Both the position numbers and the translations under genes were made by a program. Positions 26,425 to 34,619 of a stretch of DNA of 64,000 nt are shown piece by piece. Under the pieces are notes generated by a model that saw only the letters and a program-made list of their open reading frames with translations, was not told the origin of the DNA and did no database searches. This stretch comes from Streptomyces sp. GESEQ-35. Lineage in GTDB: Bacteria > Actinomycetota > Actinomycetes > Streptomycetales > Streptomycetaceae. The DNA lies in assembly GCF_017948485.1 (NCBI RefSeq), contig NZ_JAFFSX010000001.1, forward strand, positions 124,001-188,000, written 5' to 3'. Position 1 is the first letter of the stretch, and every line of letters starts with the position of its first letter.

Positions 26425-27615
26425 ATGGACCGAGCCGACGACGCACGCAAGGTTCGCAGGGATCACGCCGGACCCGTCTGCCCGATCGACCGCGGGGACG
26501 ACGACACGTGGCGGATACGCGGCTATCACGCGGCACGCGCCGTTCTGCGCAGCACCGACACCGTGCAGGCGGGCCTCGGGATCGAGACCGTGGAGAAGCT
26601 GCCGGCTCGGATCCGGCGGCCCGTGCTGTACCGCGACGGGCTTGAGCACCGCGAACACCGCCGTCAGACCGCCCGCTACTTCACACCCCGCCGCGTGGAC
26701 GAGCACTACCGGGAACTGACCGAACGCATCGCGCGCCAGCACCTCAACACCTTGCAGAGCGAGGGCGAGGCATGGCTGGAGGACCTCACCTTCGGCGTCT
26801 CGATCGATGTGGCGTGCGGGGTGATCGGTCTGACGCGGAGCAGACGCGGGATCCAGCGTCGGCTGGAGCGCTTCTTCCCCGAGGAATTCGGCAGGCCCGG
26901 GTTCACCAGTTGGCACGGGATCTACTGGCTGTTCCGCCAGAACAGCAACTGGCTGCGGATCTACCTCGCCGACGTCCGCCCAGCCGTCCGCGCCCACCGC
27001 AGACGGCCCGCGGACAACCTCATCTCGCACCTGATCGCCGAGGGTTGTTCCCATGCCGAGATCCTCGGCGAGTGCCTCACCTATGCCGCTGCCGGCATGG
27101 TCACCACGCGCGAGTTCATCAGCGTCGCCGCATGGCATCTGTTCACCGACGCCGCGCTGCGCGAGCGTTACACGGCCGGGAGCGAGAGCGAACGCCTGGC
27201 GGTGATTCACGAACTCCTGCGCCTGGAGCCTGCGGTCGCCCGCCTGAAGCGGCGGACCACCGGCGCCCTGGATGTGCCGAGCACCGACGGGTTGGTCACG
27301 GTGCCCGGCGACGCGCTCGTCGAGATCTTCGTGGACGAGGCGAACACCGACCCGGAGGCCGTGGGCGAGACCCCCACAGCGGTCCAGCCCGGCAGGCCGA
27401 CGACGACCGGTCGATACGCTGCCGCCCTGTCCTTCGGCGACGGACCGCACCGCTGCCCCGGTGCCGACATCGCGTTGATGGAGGCCAACGTCTTCCTCGG
27501 TCACCTTTTTGCCCTTGAGGGCATCCGCATGCTCACTCCGCCCCGCGTCACGTTCCAGGACGAGATAGGAGGCTATGTGATCCGCGGACTCCGCGTGGCC
27601 GTCGACCGGCGATGA
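26425..27615 (+). CDS. cytochrome P450
   Basis: 396 residues from the ATG at 26425, preceded by GGAGG. The heme loop is SFGDGPHRCPGADIAL (Cys about residue 344), the K-helix ExxR is in IHELLRLEP, and the I-helix is YAAAGMVTTREF. HREHRRQTARYF is the C-helix. The I-helix lacks the usual acid before the oxygen-activating Thr (V instead of D/E). No ferredoxin or reductase is nearby, so it must borrow redox partners. Both neighbours are gene fragments, so its original cluster may be lost. Confidence 0.88.
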   Translation: MDRADDARKVRRDHAGPVCPIDRGDDDTWRIRGYHAARAVLRSTDTVQAGLGIETVEKLPARIRRPVLYRDGLEHREHRRQTARYFTPRRVDEHYRELTERIARQHLNTLQSEGEAWLEDLTFGVSIDVACGVIGLTRSRRGIQRRLERFFPEEFGRPGFTSWHGIYWLFRQNSNWLRIYLADVRPAVRAHRRRPADNLISHLIAEGCSHAEILGECLTYAAAGMVTTREFISVAAWHLFTDAALRERYTAGSESERLAVIHELLRLEPAVARLKRRTTGALDVPSTDGLVTVPGDALVEIFVDEANTDPEAVGETPTAVQPGRPTTTGRYAAALSFGDGPHRCPGADIALMEANVFLGHLFALEGIRMLTPPRVTFQDEIGGYVIRGLRVAVDRR

Positions 27616-27616
27616 T

Positions 27617-27846
27617 GCCGACACTGGGACCCTGCGCGAGGACCTCATCACCTTCACGGGGTCGCTGGCCGACTACCTGAACGTCCCCTTCGGCAAATCC
27701 CTCGCCCGCTCCATGGCCGCCGCCGACGACCCGTCAATCGCCGAAAGCCACGAGCGTTAATGGCGAACCATCGTGCGCCGCATGTCCTCCTGGGGATTTA
27801 CGAGCAATCTTTCCCCGAGCGTCGTAGCCAGCTTCTGCAGGCGGTC
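27617..27846 (+). pseudogene. C-terminal remnant of a TetR-type regulator
   Basis: Immediately after the P450, another frame reads DADTGTLREDLITFTGSLAD and YLNVPFGKSLARSMAAADD, a typical TetR effector-domain opening. A TAA at 27758-27760 interrupts it, with WRTIVRRM resuming beyond as expected for the family. No DNA-binding domain precedes it. Non-functional. Confidence 0.55.
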
Positions 27847-27869
27847 GTCGCTGAGCAGTTAGCGGCGGG

Positions 27870-28175
27870 CTAGCCGCGGTGGCCGGCTAGGAAGTCCGTG
27901 ATGTAGCTCATCGTCTTCTTGGTGGACCAGGGCCTTTCGCCGCTGCTGCCGTCGGCGGACGCGATGCCGGTGCCGGTGCCGGAGGAGGCACTCGGCGAGC
28001 TCTGGGCGATCGCCTCCGTGACGGTCATGTCGCCGTGACCGGCTCCGGTGAGAACGACGCGCTTGGCGTCGACTCCCTTGCCCTTGAGGGCGGTGAACAG
28101 GTTGAGCGTTTGACTGGGCGAGACCAACGGGTCGGCGCTGCCGTGCAGGAGAAGGAAGGGCGGTATCGAGGAGGA
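27870..28175 (-). pseudogene. C-terminal remnant of an alpha/beta-hydrolase
   Basis: The minus strand encodes IPPFLLLHGSADPLVSPSQT, LNLFTALKGKGVDAKRVVLT and GAGHGDMTVTEAIAQ, ending MSYITDFLAGHRG. These are the acid (HGSADPLV) and His (GAGHGD) elements of a BD-FAE-type esterase; the GxSxG half is missing. It parallels the intact esterase at 29245-30435 (FHGTRDGVISPSQT; NAGHGN). The break at about 28175 is close to the ISL3 remnant. Confidence 0.7.
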
Positions 28176-28309
28176 TATGTGTGCGGTCTGTGAACGAGCC
28201 GCGTGCAATCCCCTTCTGGAGTCTCCGCGTCCTCCTACGGCACAGCCATCTCCACGCCAGACACGCACTACCATCGCCCCGCACGGCGCTCTCGGTGGCC
28301 AAACTCCCC

Positions 28310-28433
28310 ACTCACCGTGCACTGGAGCTCCGGCGGTACCGAAGGCGCCGTGAACAGGGTGAAAAAGATCAAGCGGCAGCTATACGGACGTGCCGGATTC
28401 GAACTCTTACGGAAGATGACCCTGCTCCAGTGA
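28310..28433 (+). pseudogene. ISL3-family transposase C-terminal remnant
   Basis: The plus strand reads WSSGGTEGAVNRVKKIKRQL followed by YGRAGFELLRKMTLLQ and a stop, the characteristic end of ISL3 (IS1165/IS1096-like) transposases. Everything upstream of it is lost. The sequence after the stop is the element's right end. Confidence 0.8.
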
Positions 28434-28478
28434 CGCTCCGCGACCGCTCCCCAAGATCTGTGCCAGAGCCCACTGTTA
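28430..28478 (+). repeat. ISL3-like right end, copy B
   Basis: gtgacgctccgcgaccgc, then ccaagatctgtgccagagcc, directly follows the ISL3 stop codon. It is a same-orientation near-copy of 16090-16138, about 12.3 kb away. The bases from here to 28620 hold only the leader of the next gene. Confidence 0.6.
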
Positions 28479-28620
28479 AGCCTCCGGTCAGTGAGATTTT
28501 CACCGTGCGGAGCAGCTGCTTGGCGTGGTGGTCAACTGGTCCTCGGTGTGGCCTGACCGGTGATTTTTGCGCGCCGTGCTGGTCTGTACGCCGAATACCG
28601 ACTCACGGGAGGCTGACGCC

Positions 28621-29184
28621 ATGCGGAAACTGACCTACGCCATGAACATGAGCCTGGACGGCTACATCGCCGCGCCCGGCGACGACCTCGGCTGGAGCGT
28701 GCCGAGCGACGAGCTGTTCCAGTGGTGGTCCGACCGGGTCGACGCAACGGGCCTGGCGCTGTACGGGCGCAAGCTGTGGGAGACGATGAGCTCCCACTGG
28801 CCGACCGCCGACAAGCAGCCGGGTGCCACACCGGCGGCGATCGAGTACGCCGGCCGCTGGCGGGACATGCCGAAGGTGGTGTTCTCCTCCACGATCAGCA
28901 CGGTCGACTGGAACACCCGTCTGGTCACCGGCGACGCGGTCACCGAGATCACCAGGCTCAAGGCCGACGACGGCGGCCCCATGGACATCTGCGGTGCCAC
29001 ACTCGCCGCGGCGGCCATGCGGGCCGGGCTGATCGACGAGTACGCGATCGTCACCCATCCGGTCCTGGTGGGCGGCGGCACGCCGTTCTTCACAGCCCTG
29101 GACAACTGGGTGAACCTGAGCCTGGTGGAGACCCGGACGTTTCCCGACGGCGTGTTGCTGACCAGGTACGAGACCAGGCGCTGA
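28621..29184 (+). CDS. dihydrofolate reductase/RibD C-terminal family protein
   Basis: 187 residues; ATG at 28621 with GGGAGG upstream. The N-terminus MRKLTYAMNMSLDGYIA is the family hallmark. ALYGRKLWETMSSHWP, KVVFSSTISTVDWNTRLV, DICGATLAAAAMRAGLIDEY and HPVLVGGGTPFF complete the fold. Such stand-alone proteins bind NADPH and reduce unidentified substrates; they are not the housekeeping DHFR. Monocistronic. Confidence 0.88.
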   Translation: MRKLTYAMNMSLDGYIAAPGDDLGWSVPSDELFQWWSDRVDATGLALYGRKLWETMSSHWPTADKQPGATPAAIEYAGRWRDMPKVVFSSTISTVDWNTRLVTGDAVTEITRLKADDGGPMDICGATLAAAAMRAGLIDEYAIVTHPVLVGGGTPFFTALDNWVNLSLVETRTFPDGVLLTRYETRR

Positions 29185-29244
29185 GGGCCCGACGACGGAT
29201 CAGCTCGTCCACGGACACCTGCCGGGACGGCTTCTGCGATCTGC

Positions 29245-30435
29245 TCACCCAGACACCCTTCGTGACCGGTCAGCCTCGGACCCTGCCACAAAGTCTGACG
29301 CACTCCACGCCTGCCACCCTGAACTACCGAGGAAGCCCGTAACAAGGCCCATGACCTGGCTCGTTGTCCACATGGGGGCGGTCGTGACACCGTCGGGAAC
29401 GAGATTTCCGTGGCCTGCGTTCTTGAGGACGAACCTGGTGCTCGTCACCCCCTTCGCCCGCAACGCGTGGTGGAGCAGCAGGGTCTGACTCGGCGAGATC
29501 ACGCCGTCCCGGGTCCCGTGGAAGTGGACGAACGGCGGGTCTCTCCGGTCGATGTAAGTAGCCGGGTTGGCTGCGGCGACGGCGTCCGGTACGTCCAGGA
29601 GCCGGGTCGGGTTGTCCGGGCCGAGGACGTATTTGACCAGTGCGTTGTCGACGGAGTTCTCGTAGAACGCTCTGGTGGCGGGATCGAAGTCGGAGGCGAT
29701 CCGGGAGAGATCGGAGGCCCCGAACCAGTTGACGACGGCTTGGACCCGGCTGCTCTCGTCCAGGTTCCCGCCTTGGTCGAACGCTTGGACTCCGCCCGTG
29801 GTGCCGACCATGGAGGCCAGGTAGCCGCCCGCGGACTCACCGTAGGCGGCGACGTTGCGAGAGTCGATGCCGAACTCGGTGGCGTGGGCGCGCAGGAACC
29901 GGATCGCCGCCTTGACGTCCGCCACGCCGTCGACGTAGGTCGCCTCGTCGAGAGTGGTGCGGTATTCGATGGACGCCACCACATACCCCTGCTCGGCGAT
30001 GTGAGTCCGTTTGCCGAGGAAGGAGGTCTTGTCCGCGCGGATGAATCCGCCGCCGGGCACGTACACGACGAGCGGGTGGCGGCCGCCGGTCCTGGGAGTC
30101 TGGATGTCGAGCTTCAGTTCGCGCGGCTGCCCGCCGGCTCCCTCGACGGTCGCATAGGTGATGTCCGTGCGGAGTGTCAGATCCCTGGCCCCGCACTGCA
30201 TCTGCGGCTCGGTCGCCTCGGGACGGATGACCCGGCTCGTGCGGTTGTCGCCGGTTGCCACCGAGGTCGCGAAGGGGTAACCCGCGCTGAAGGGTGGGGG
30301 CGAGTCGCAGTCCGCGGTGGCGGCCGCGGCTGTGTTCATGCGCGGCAGGGCCGTCGTCTGCCCTGGAACGCCTGCTACCAAAGCCAATCCGCACAGCACT
30401 GCTCCGGCAAGGATGTTTCTCGGCCTGCGAGTCAC
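29245..30435 (-). CDS. secreted alpha/beta-hydrolase (BD-FAE/HSL-like esterase)
   Basis: 396 residues from the GTG at 30435, preceded by GAAGGAG. A signal peptide spans about residues 1-26 (LAGAVLCGLALVAGVPGQTTA). Oxyanion-hole motif YVPGGGF, nucleophile YGESAGGYLASMVG, acid FHGTRDGVISP, and His NAGHGN. Cys residues flank the ends of the N-terminal region. It is likely a feruloyl, acetyl or aryl esterase acting outside the cell. It follows the amidohydrolase by 89 bp on the same strand, so it could release the compound that the adjacent import and catabolic genes use. Confidence 0.85.
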   Translation of the reverse strand: MTRRPRNILAGAVLCGLALVAGVPGQTTALPRMNTAAAATADCDSPPPFSAGYPFATSVATGDNRTSRVIRPEATEPQMQCGARDLTLRTDITYATVEGAGGQPRELKLDIQTPRTGGRHPLVVYVPGGGFIRADKTSFLGKRTHIAEQGYVVASIEYRTTLDEATYVDGVADVKAAIRFLRAHATEFGIDSRNVAAYGESAGGYLASMVGTTGGVQAFDQGGNLDESSRVQAVVNWFGASDLSRIASDFDPATRAFYENSVDNALVKYVLGPDNPTRLLDVPDAVAAANPATYIDRRDPPFVHFHGTRDGVISPSQTLLLHHALRAKGVTSTRFVLKNAGHGNLVPDGVTTAPMWTTSQVMGLVTGFLGSSGWQAWSASDFVAGSEADRSRRVSG

Positions 30436-30524
30436 GATTCTCCTTCGGTCGGCGGCGGTGAATCCGACGGGCAGAGCACCCGTCACGCGGCCGCACGGAT
30501 CGACAGGTCGTAGCGGGTCGGGAG

Positions 30525-31397
30525 TCAGTCCCTGTAGAAAAGGCGCACGGGTGCCTCGACGAGGATCTGGTGGCGGTCGGCCGCCTCGGGTGCCCAGTCG
30601 GCCAGCAGGTTCAGCAGTTCTCCGGTGTCTCGTTGGCCGTCGGTCAGGTGCGGCCAGTCCGATCCCCAGACAAGGCGGTCGGGGCGGGCCGCGACGAGGG
30701 CGCGGCCGAGGGACTCGACCGAGGACAACGGCTTGTCCTGGGCGATGCGGTAGGCCCCGGAGAGCTTGATGTAGCAGCTCCCGCCTTCGAGGACGCGCAC
30801 CAGGCGGTCGAAGTCGGCCCGCGTCAGCCCGTCCGATTCCTTCATGTATCCCATGTGGTCGATGACGAAGGTGTCTTCGAGGTCGGCGAAGAAGGGCAGC
30901 AGGTCCCGTACGACGGTCCCGGGTGTGTAGAACTGGAGGTGCCAGCCGCGCGGCCGGGCGCGGTCGGCCATCCTGCGGACGTATGCGATGAGGTCGGCGG
31001 TGGGCCAGGAGGCCCGGGCGAACAGGTCGAGGCGGATCGCCCGCACGCCCAGCTCGTGGTAGAGGTCGAGGTCCTGCTCGGAGATGTCCTCCTCGATGCG
31101 CACAACACCGCGGCAGTGGCTGCCGACCTTCTTCAGGACGTCGACCAGCAGGCTGTTGTCGGTGCCGTAGTAGGTGGGCTGCACGAGGACCATGCGGTCG
31201 ATGCCGAGCCATTCGGTCATGCGCAGGTACTGCCGGAGGGTCCCGTCGGGAAACGAGTACAGCCGGCCGGGCGCGTGCGCATAGCCGGGCTCGAAGACAT
31301 GGAAGTGGGTGTCGCAGCTGTCGGGGGGCACTTGGAACCGCGGCGGTGTGTTGCTCTCGGCCGCCCGCATGGGTGATGGCTTGGGCAGTGCGGTCAT
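30525..31397 (-). CDS. amidohydrolase-2 family hydrolase (lactonase-like)
   Basis: 290 residues from the ATG at 31397. Metal motif CDTHFHVFEPG, then MVLVQPTYYGTDNSLLVD, GVVRIEEDI, the His in FVIDHMGYMKE, and the Asp in LVWGSDWPHLT. Members close to this layout include 2-pyrone-4,6-dicarboxylate lactonase and sugar-lactone hydrolases. They open lactones of aromatic or sugar-acid pathways in the cytoplasm. It lies 10 bp behind the HpcH/HpaI aldolase gene, almost certainly co-transcribed. Confidence 0.85.
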   Translation of the reverse strand: MTALPKPSPMRAAESNTPPRFQVPPDSCDTHFHVFEPGYAHAPGRLYSFPDGTLRQYLRMTEWLGIDRMVLVQPTYYGTDNSLLVDVLKKVGSHCRGVVRIEEDISEQDLDLYHELGVRAIRLDLFARASWPTADLIAYVRRMADRARPRGWHLQFYTPGTVVRDLLPFFADLEDTFVIDHMGYMKESDGLTRADFDRLVRVLEGGSCYIKLSGAYRIAQDKPLSSVESLGRALVAARPDRLVWGSDWPHLTDGQRDTGELLNLLADWAPEAADRHQILVEAPVRLFYRD

Positions 31398-31407
31398 GGG
31401 TCTGTCC

Positions 31408-32217
31408 TCACTCTGAGCGGGTCTGGTCGGCGGCGGCGAGTTCCTGCTGGGCATGGGCTTTCGCGGCCTCGAAGAGGAGGGCCGTGTCGGTGCCGGTGAT
31501 GCGCAGCGAGGACACTCCGAGTGGGACGAGGGCGTCGACGGTCGCCCGGTCGCCGATACCGGCGAGGACCATGAGCTTTCCGTGCTTGCGGCAGGCATCC
31601 GTCATCGTCTTCACGGCGTCGCGGACGCGCGGATCGCCGTACTGGCCGGGCACGCCCAGCTCCGCGGTGAAGTCGTTGGCACCGAGGGCGAGCATGTCCA
31701 CGCCGTCCAGCGCGGCGATCTCCTCCGCGTTGGCGATACCGGCCGGTGTCTCCAACACGATCTGCACGATCGTGGCGTTGTCGAGCGCCGGGTTCAACTC
31801 CCCCGCGGGCGTGGGCCGCATACCGAGCTGCGGGACCATGTTGGTCTGGGAGCGTCGGCCCCGGGGCGCGAAGCGGCAGGCGCGGGCGATGTCACGCGCC
31901 TGGTCCACCGTCTCGATGCGCGGCGCGATGATCCCGTGGGCGCCGCCGTCCAGGATCCGGCCGATCATCCCGTACTCACGCTCGGGAACCCGAACCAGCG
32001 CGGTCAGCCCGAGGCTGTCGGCGGACGCGCACAACTGGGCGGCGACATCGGTCGACATGGTGGAGTGCTCCAGGTCGACGAGGATGCCGTGGTGACCGGT
32101 CGAGCGCGCGATGTGGACGACGTCCATCGTGCGGCTGGTACGGACGATCAGCATGAGAGTGGGTTCGCCAGCGTGCAGACGCTCCAGGAACCCGCCGGAG
32201 TGGGGGTGTGGTGACAT
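31408..32217 (-). CDS. HpcH/HpaI-family class II aldolase
   Basis: 269 residues, ATG at 32217. Features of the pyruvate-dependent class II aldolase TIM barrel: HGILVDLEHSTMS, HGIIAPRIETVDQA (Arg for pyruvate), MVPQLG, IVLETPAGIANAEEIAA (metal Glu) and LALGANDFTAELGVPG (metal Asp). It cleaves 4-hydroxy-2-ketoacids to pyruvate plus an aldehyde, or the reverse. The same operon holds a lactonase-like hydrolase, so a ring-opened acid is a reasonable substrate. Confidence 0.88.
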   Translation of the reverse strand: MSPHPHSGGFLERLHAGEPTLMLIVRTSRTMDVVHIARSTGHHGILVDLEHSTMSTDVAAQLCASADSLGLTALVRVPEREYGMIGRILDGGAHGIIAPRIETVDQARDIARACRFAPRGRRSQTNMVPQLGMRPTPAGELNPALDNATIVQIVLETPAGIANAEEIAALDGVDMLALGANDFTAELGVPGQYGDPRVRDAVKTMTDACRKHGKLMVLAGIGDRATVDALVPLGVSSLRITGTDTALLFEAAKAHAQQELAAADQTRSE

Positions 32218-32234
32218 GGGCGGTCGCTTTCGGG

Positions 32235-33437
32235 TCAGGCCGCTGCGGACGTGGATCCGTACACGGGGTAGGGCTCGTCATCGAGGCCGGGGACGGTGAC
32301 GGCGCGTGGGTCGTTGCCGTGTGCGATGAGCTGCTGGGCGGCGTAGTCGGTGACAGCCCCCGACAACAGCTGGCGGGGGTCTTCCATGACCAGGCGCAAC
32401 CGGGTGACCAGGGCGAACCAGTCCTTGGGCGAGCCGATACGGGGCTGCTCGGTGATCACTTCGTCGGCCCGGGTGACGGTTCGCTCGCCCAGGTGCCCGG
32501 GGAGCCCGTCGCCGGGAGAGAAGGCCGGGTAGCCCTCGAACATCGCCCCGCCGAGTTCGACGGTCACCCTGGTACCCGCCCACAGTTGCCGCAGCACCGG
32601 TTCCAACGCCTCGACCTCGCTGAGGTCTCCCCCGACGGGAGTCGCGAACCCCTGGGCGTGCGGAGCGATGTAGAGACGGTCGAGGGGCAACGTGTTGCGG
32701 GAGGCGGCCAGTACGCAGCGGGCGACTCCGTTCGTCCGCCAGGTCACTCCGGCGGTGGGACGCCCGATCTGTCCGACGACGACCACCATGGTGCGGGCCC
32801 AGTCGATGTTCTGGCCGTCGCACCAGGCGATGAGCCGGTGCGCGTTGTCCATCCCGACCAGAAAGAACGTGGCGACCATGATCCGGTTGAAGGACACCGG
32901 AAGGTCCGGGTGGCCGTCCTCCAGATACTCCTCGCGCAGTGTCGGGTGGTTGAGGCAGGACGGGTCGGCCAGCGCGCGCACGAGATACCGCTCGGTCACG
33001 GCGCAGGCGTAGTCGACCATCGCGGCGATGGTCTCCTCCCGGCCTCGGTGCGAGACGGCCGCGATCCGGTCGCGCCACAGAGCCGTGCTGTTGGCCGCGC
33101 GGGAACGCCGTACCTGATGCAGCAGGTTCGCGGCATCGGCCCGCCACTGGCCGCCGGGCTCGTGGTGGTACAGCTCCACGAGCGAGGCCAGCGCCGTGCC
33201 CAGGTGCGAGACGGCGGCCAGCTCCTTGAAACCGCGGTTGCTCAGCCGGTAGGGCAGGACCGTCGGCGGCCGCCCGTCGCCCGGGTACAGCGCCATGTCG
33301 GCGCCGGTCACCGCAAGGAGCGGGTCGCGGGCATGAGCCCGGGCCGCCGTGGCCCGCAGATGCGCACCGATGGAGTGCGGACCGGCGGTGTACGCGGTGA
33401 ACAGATCGATGAGCTCGGGACTTTCGTGCTCGGACAC
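32235..33437 (-). CDS. conserved protein of unknown function (DUF5624-like)
   Basis: 400 residues from the GTG at 33437 (GAAAGAGAG upstream). It has no signal peptide and no membrane segment. Recurrent motifs include LLAVTGADMALYPGDGRPPT, SNRGFKELAAVSHLG, ANSTALWRDRIAA, MVATFFLVGMDNAHRLIAWC, and VVGQIGRPTAGVTWRTNGVA followed by RLYIAPHAQGF. The resemblance to the actinobacterial DUF5624 group is from memory and should be treated as tentative. The many His, Asp and Cys residues suggest an enzyme. It is 17 bp from the aldolase gene, inside the importer operon. Confidence 0.7.
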   Translation of the reverse strand: MSEHESPELIDLFTAYTAGPHSIGAHLRATAARAHARDPLLAVTGADMALYPGDGRPPTVLPYRLSNRGFKELAAVSHLGTALASLVELYHHEPGGQWRADAANLLHQVRRSRAANSTALWRDRIAAVSHRGREETIAAMVDYACAVTERYLVRALADPSCLNHPTLREEYLEDGHPDLPVSFNRIMVATFFLVGMDNAHRLIAWCDGQNIDWARTMVVVVGQIGRPTAGVTWRTNGVARCVLAASRNTLPLDRLYIAPHAQGFATPVGGDLSEVEALEPVLRQLWAGTRVTVELGGAMFEGYPAFSPGDGLPGHLGERTVTRADEVITEQPRIGSPKDWFALVTRLRLVMEDPRQLLSGAVTDYAAQQLIAHGNDPRAVTVPGLDDEPYPVYGSTSAAA

Positions 33438-33521
33438 GTGGATCTCTCTTTCACAAGGCAGGGGTCGAACAGCCACCGCTCGCGGCCGGGGCCGGATCGG
33501 GGGCTTCAGCCCAGGACGGAT

Positions 33522-34619
33522 TCAGCCCATGAAGCGGTAGACGCAACTCCCGGCGGCGAACCGGAGATCGGACGCCAGCGCATTGGTCTGCACGATCAGT
33601 GGGCCCGCCGCGGAGTCCAGGACAGCGATGTCGGTGCCGCCCGTGGTGGGGAACTCCTCGACCACGTCCAGCCGGCCCTCGTCCCACCGGTAGACCTGCG
33701 ACATCAGCGCGGCCGTGGGCTCGGCCGGGACGCCATGGATGAAGTTGACCCGGATCACATAGAGCCCGCGGGCGGTGCGCACGACGGCGAGTTCCCGCGC
33801 ACCCGCCCCCATGAGCTTCTGGTGCTCCACGAACCGGCCGGTCGTCGACTCCCAGCGCAGCACCCGAGAACCGTCGTCGATGCAGGCCACCACCAGATAC
33901 GTACCGCTGCCGGCGGGGTCGTCGAACGTGGCGAAGGCCCGGCCGGCCGCCGCGGCGAGGTCCTGGCGCGGGACGAACCGTCCCCCCTCCCACCGGTACA
34001 GGACGCTGGGCCCGACATGGTCGGCGTGGGCGAGCAGCGTGTGCCCACCGGCCTCGAACGCGTGCCAGTTGTACGCCCATTGAGAAGGAATGTCCTGGAA
34101 GTGCGCGAAGCGTCTGCCGTCCCAGGCGTAGATGGCGGAGGGCCGGTTCTGCTCGGCGAGATGGGGAAGCGCCACCCCCTGAGCCAGCGCGAGGAAGTGC
34201 CGCCCTTCGACGGTGAAGTGCCGCCACTGCTTCGCGGCGAAGGCATCGAAGGCCTGGAACGGCAGGAACCGTGCCCCGTCCCATTCGAAGAGGAGGGACG
34301 GAATGGTGTAGTCGTACGGCCCGGCGCCGGTGCGGATACTCGCCACCGCGAGGAACGCCCGGTCCCCGATGGTGAAGAACTCGGCGTCCTCACCGCCCGG
34401 CGCCGCGAGGGTCCCCCACTGCTCGAACCGGTCCCCGTTCCGGCGCAGCAGCAGCATCTCCGTCTCGCTGTCGCCGCCGTTCATCTGGGCGGGCGTACCA
34501 GGGATGTCGTACGCGAGTTGCGGGATGGCGAGCAGTTCCAGGTCGCCGACACGGAAGGCCTCGGCGGCCCTGGCTCCCGAAGCGGGAATGGTCTGGATCA
34601 GGTTCAGGTATGTGTTCAT
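33522..34619 (-). CDS. EPTP/EAR-like seven-bladed beta-propeller protein
   Basis: 365 residues with at least six clear repeats of the form L(Y/F)xWxGxRFxxxQ: LLLRRNGDRFEQW, LLFEWDGARFLPFQ, AIYAWDGRRFAHFQ, VLYRWEGGRFVPRQ, VLRWESTTGRFVEHQ and QVYRWDEGRLDVVE. A seventh blade closes between the C-terminal CVYRF and the N-terminal NLIQTI. No signal peptide, so it acts in the cytoplasm or at the inner membrane face. Such propellers are best known in animals; bacterial members have no assigned function. Its ATG overlaps the LivF stop, so it is translated with the importer. Confidence 0.75.
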   Translation of the reverse strand: MNTYLNLIQTIPASGARAAEAFRVGDLELLAIPQLAYDIPGTPAQMNGGDSETEMLLLRRNGDRFEQWGTLAAPGGEDAEFFTIGDRAFLAVASIRTGAGPYDYTIPSLLFEWDGARFLPFQAFDAFAAKQWRHFTVEGRHFLALAQGVALPHLAEQNRPSAIYAWDGRRFAHFQDIPSQWAYNWHAFEAGGHTLLAHADHVGPSVLYRWEGGRFVPRQDLAAAAGRAFATFDDPAGSGTYLVVACIDDGSRVLRWESTTGRFVEHQKLMGAGARELAVVRTARGLYVIRVNFIHGVPAEPTAALMSQVYRWDEGRLDVVEEFPTTGGTDIAVLDSAAGPLIVQTNALASDLRFAAGSCVYRFMG

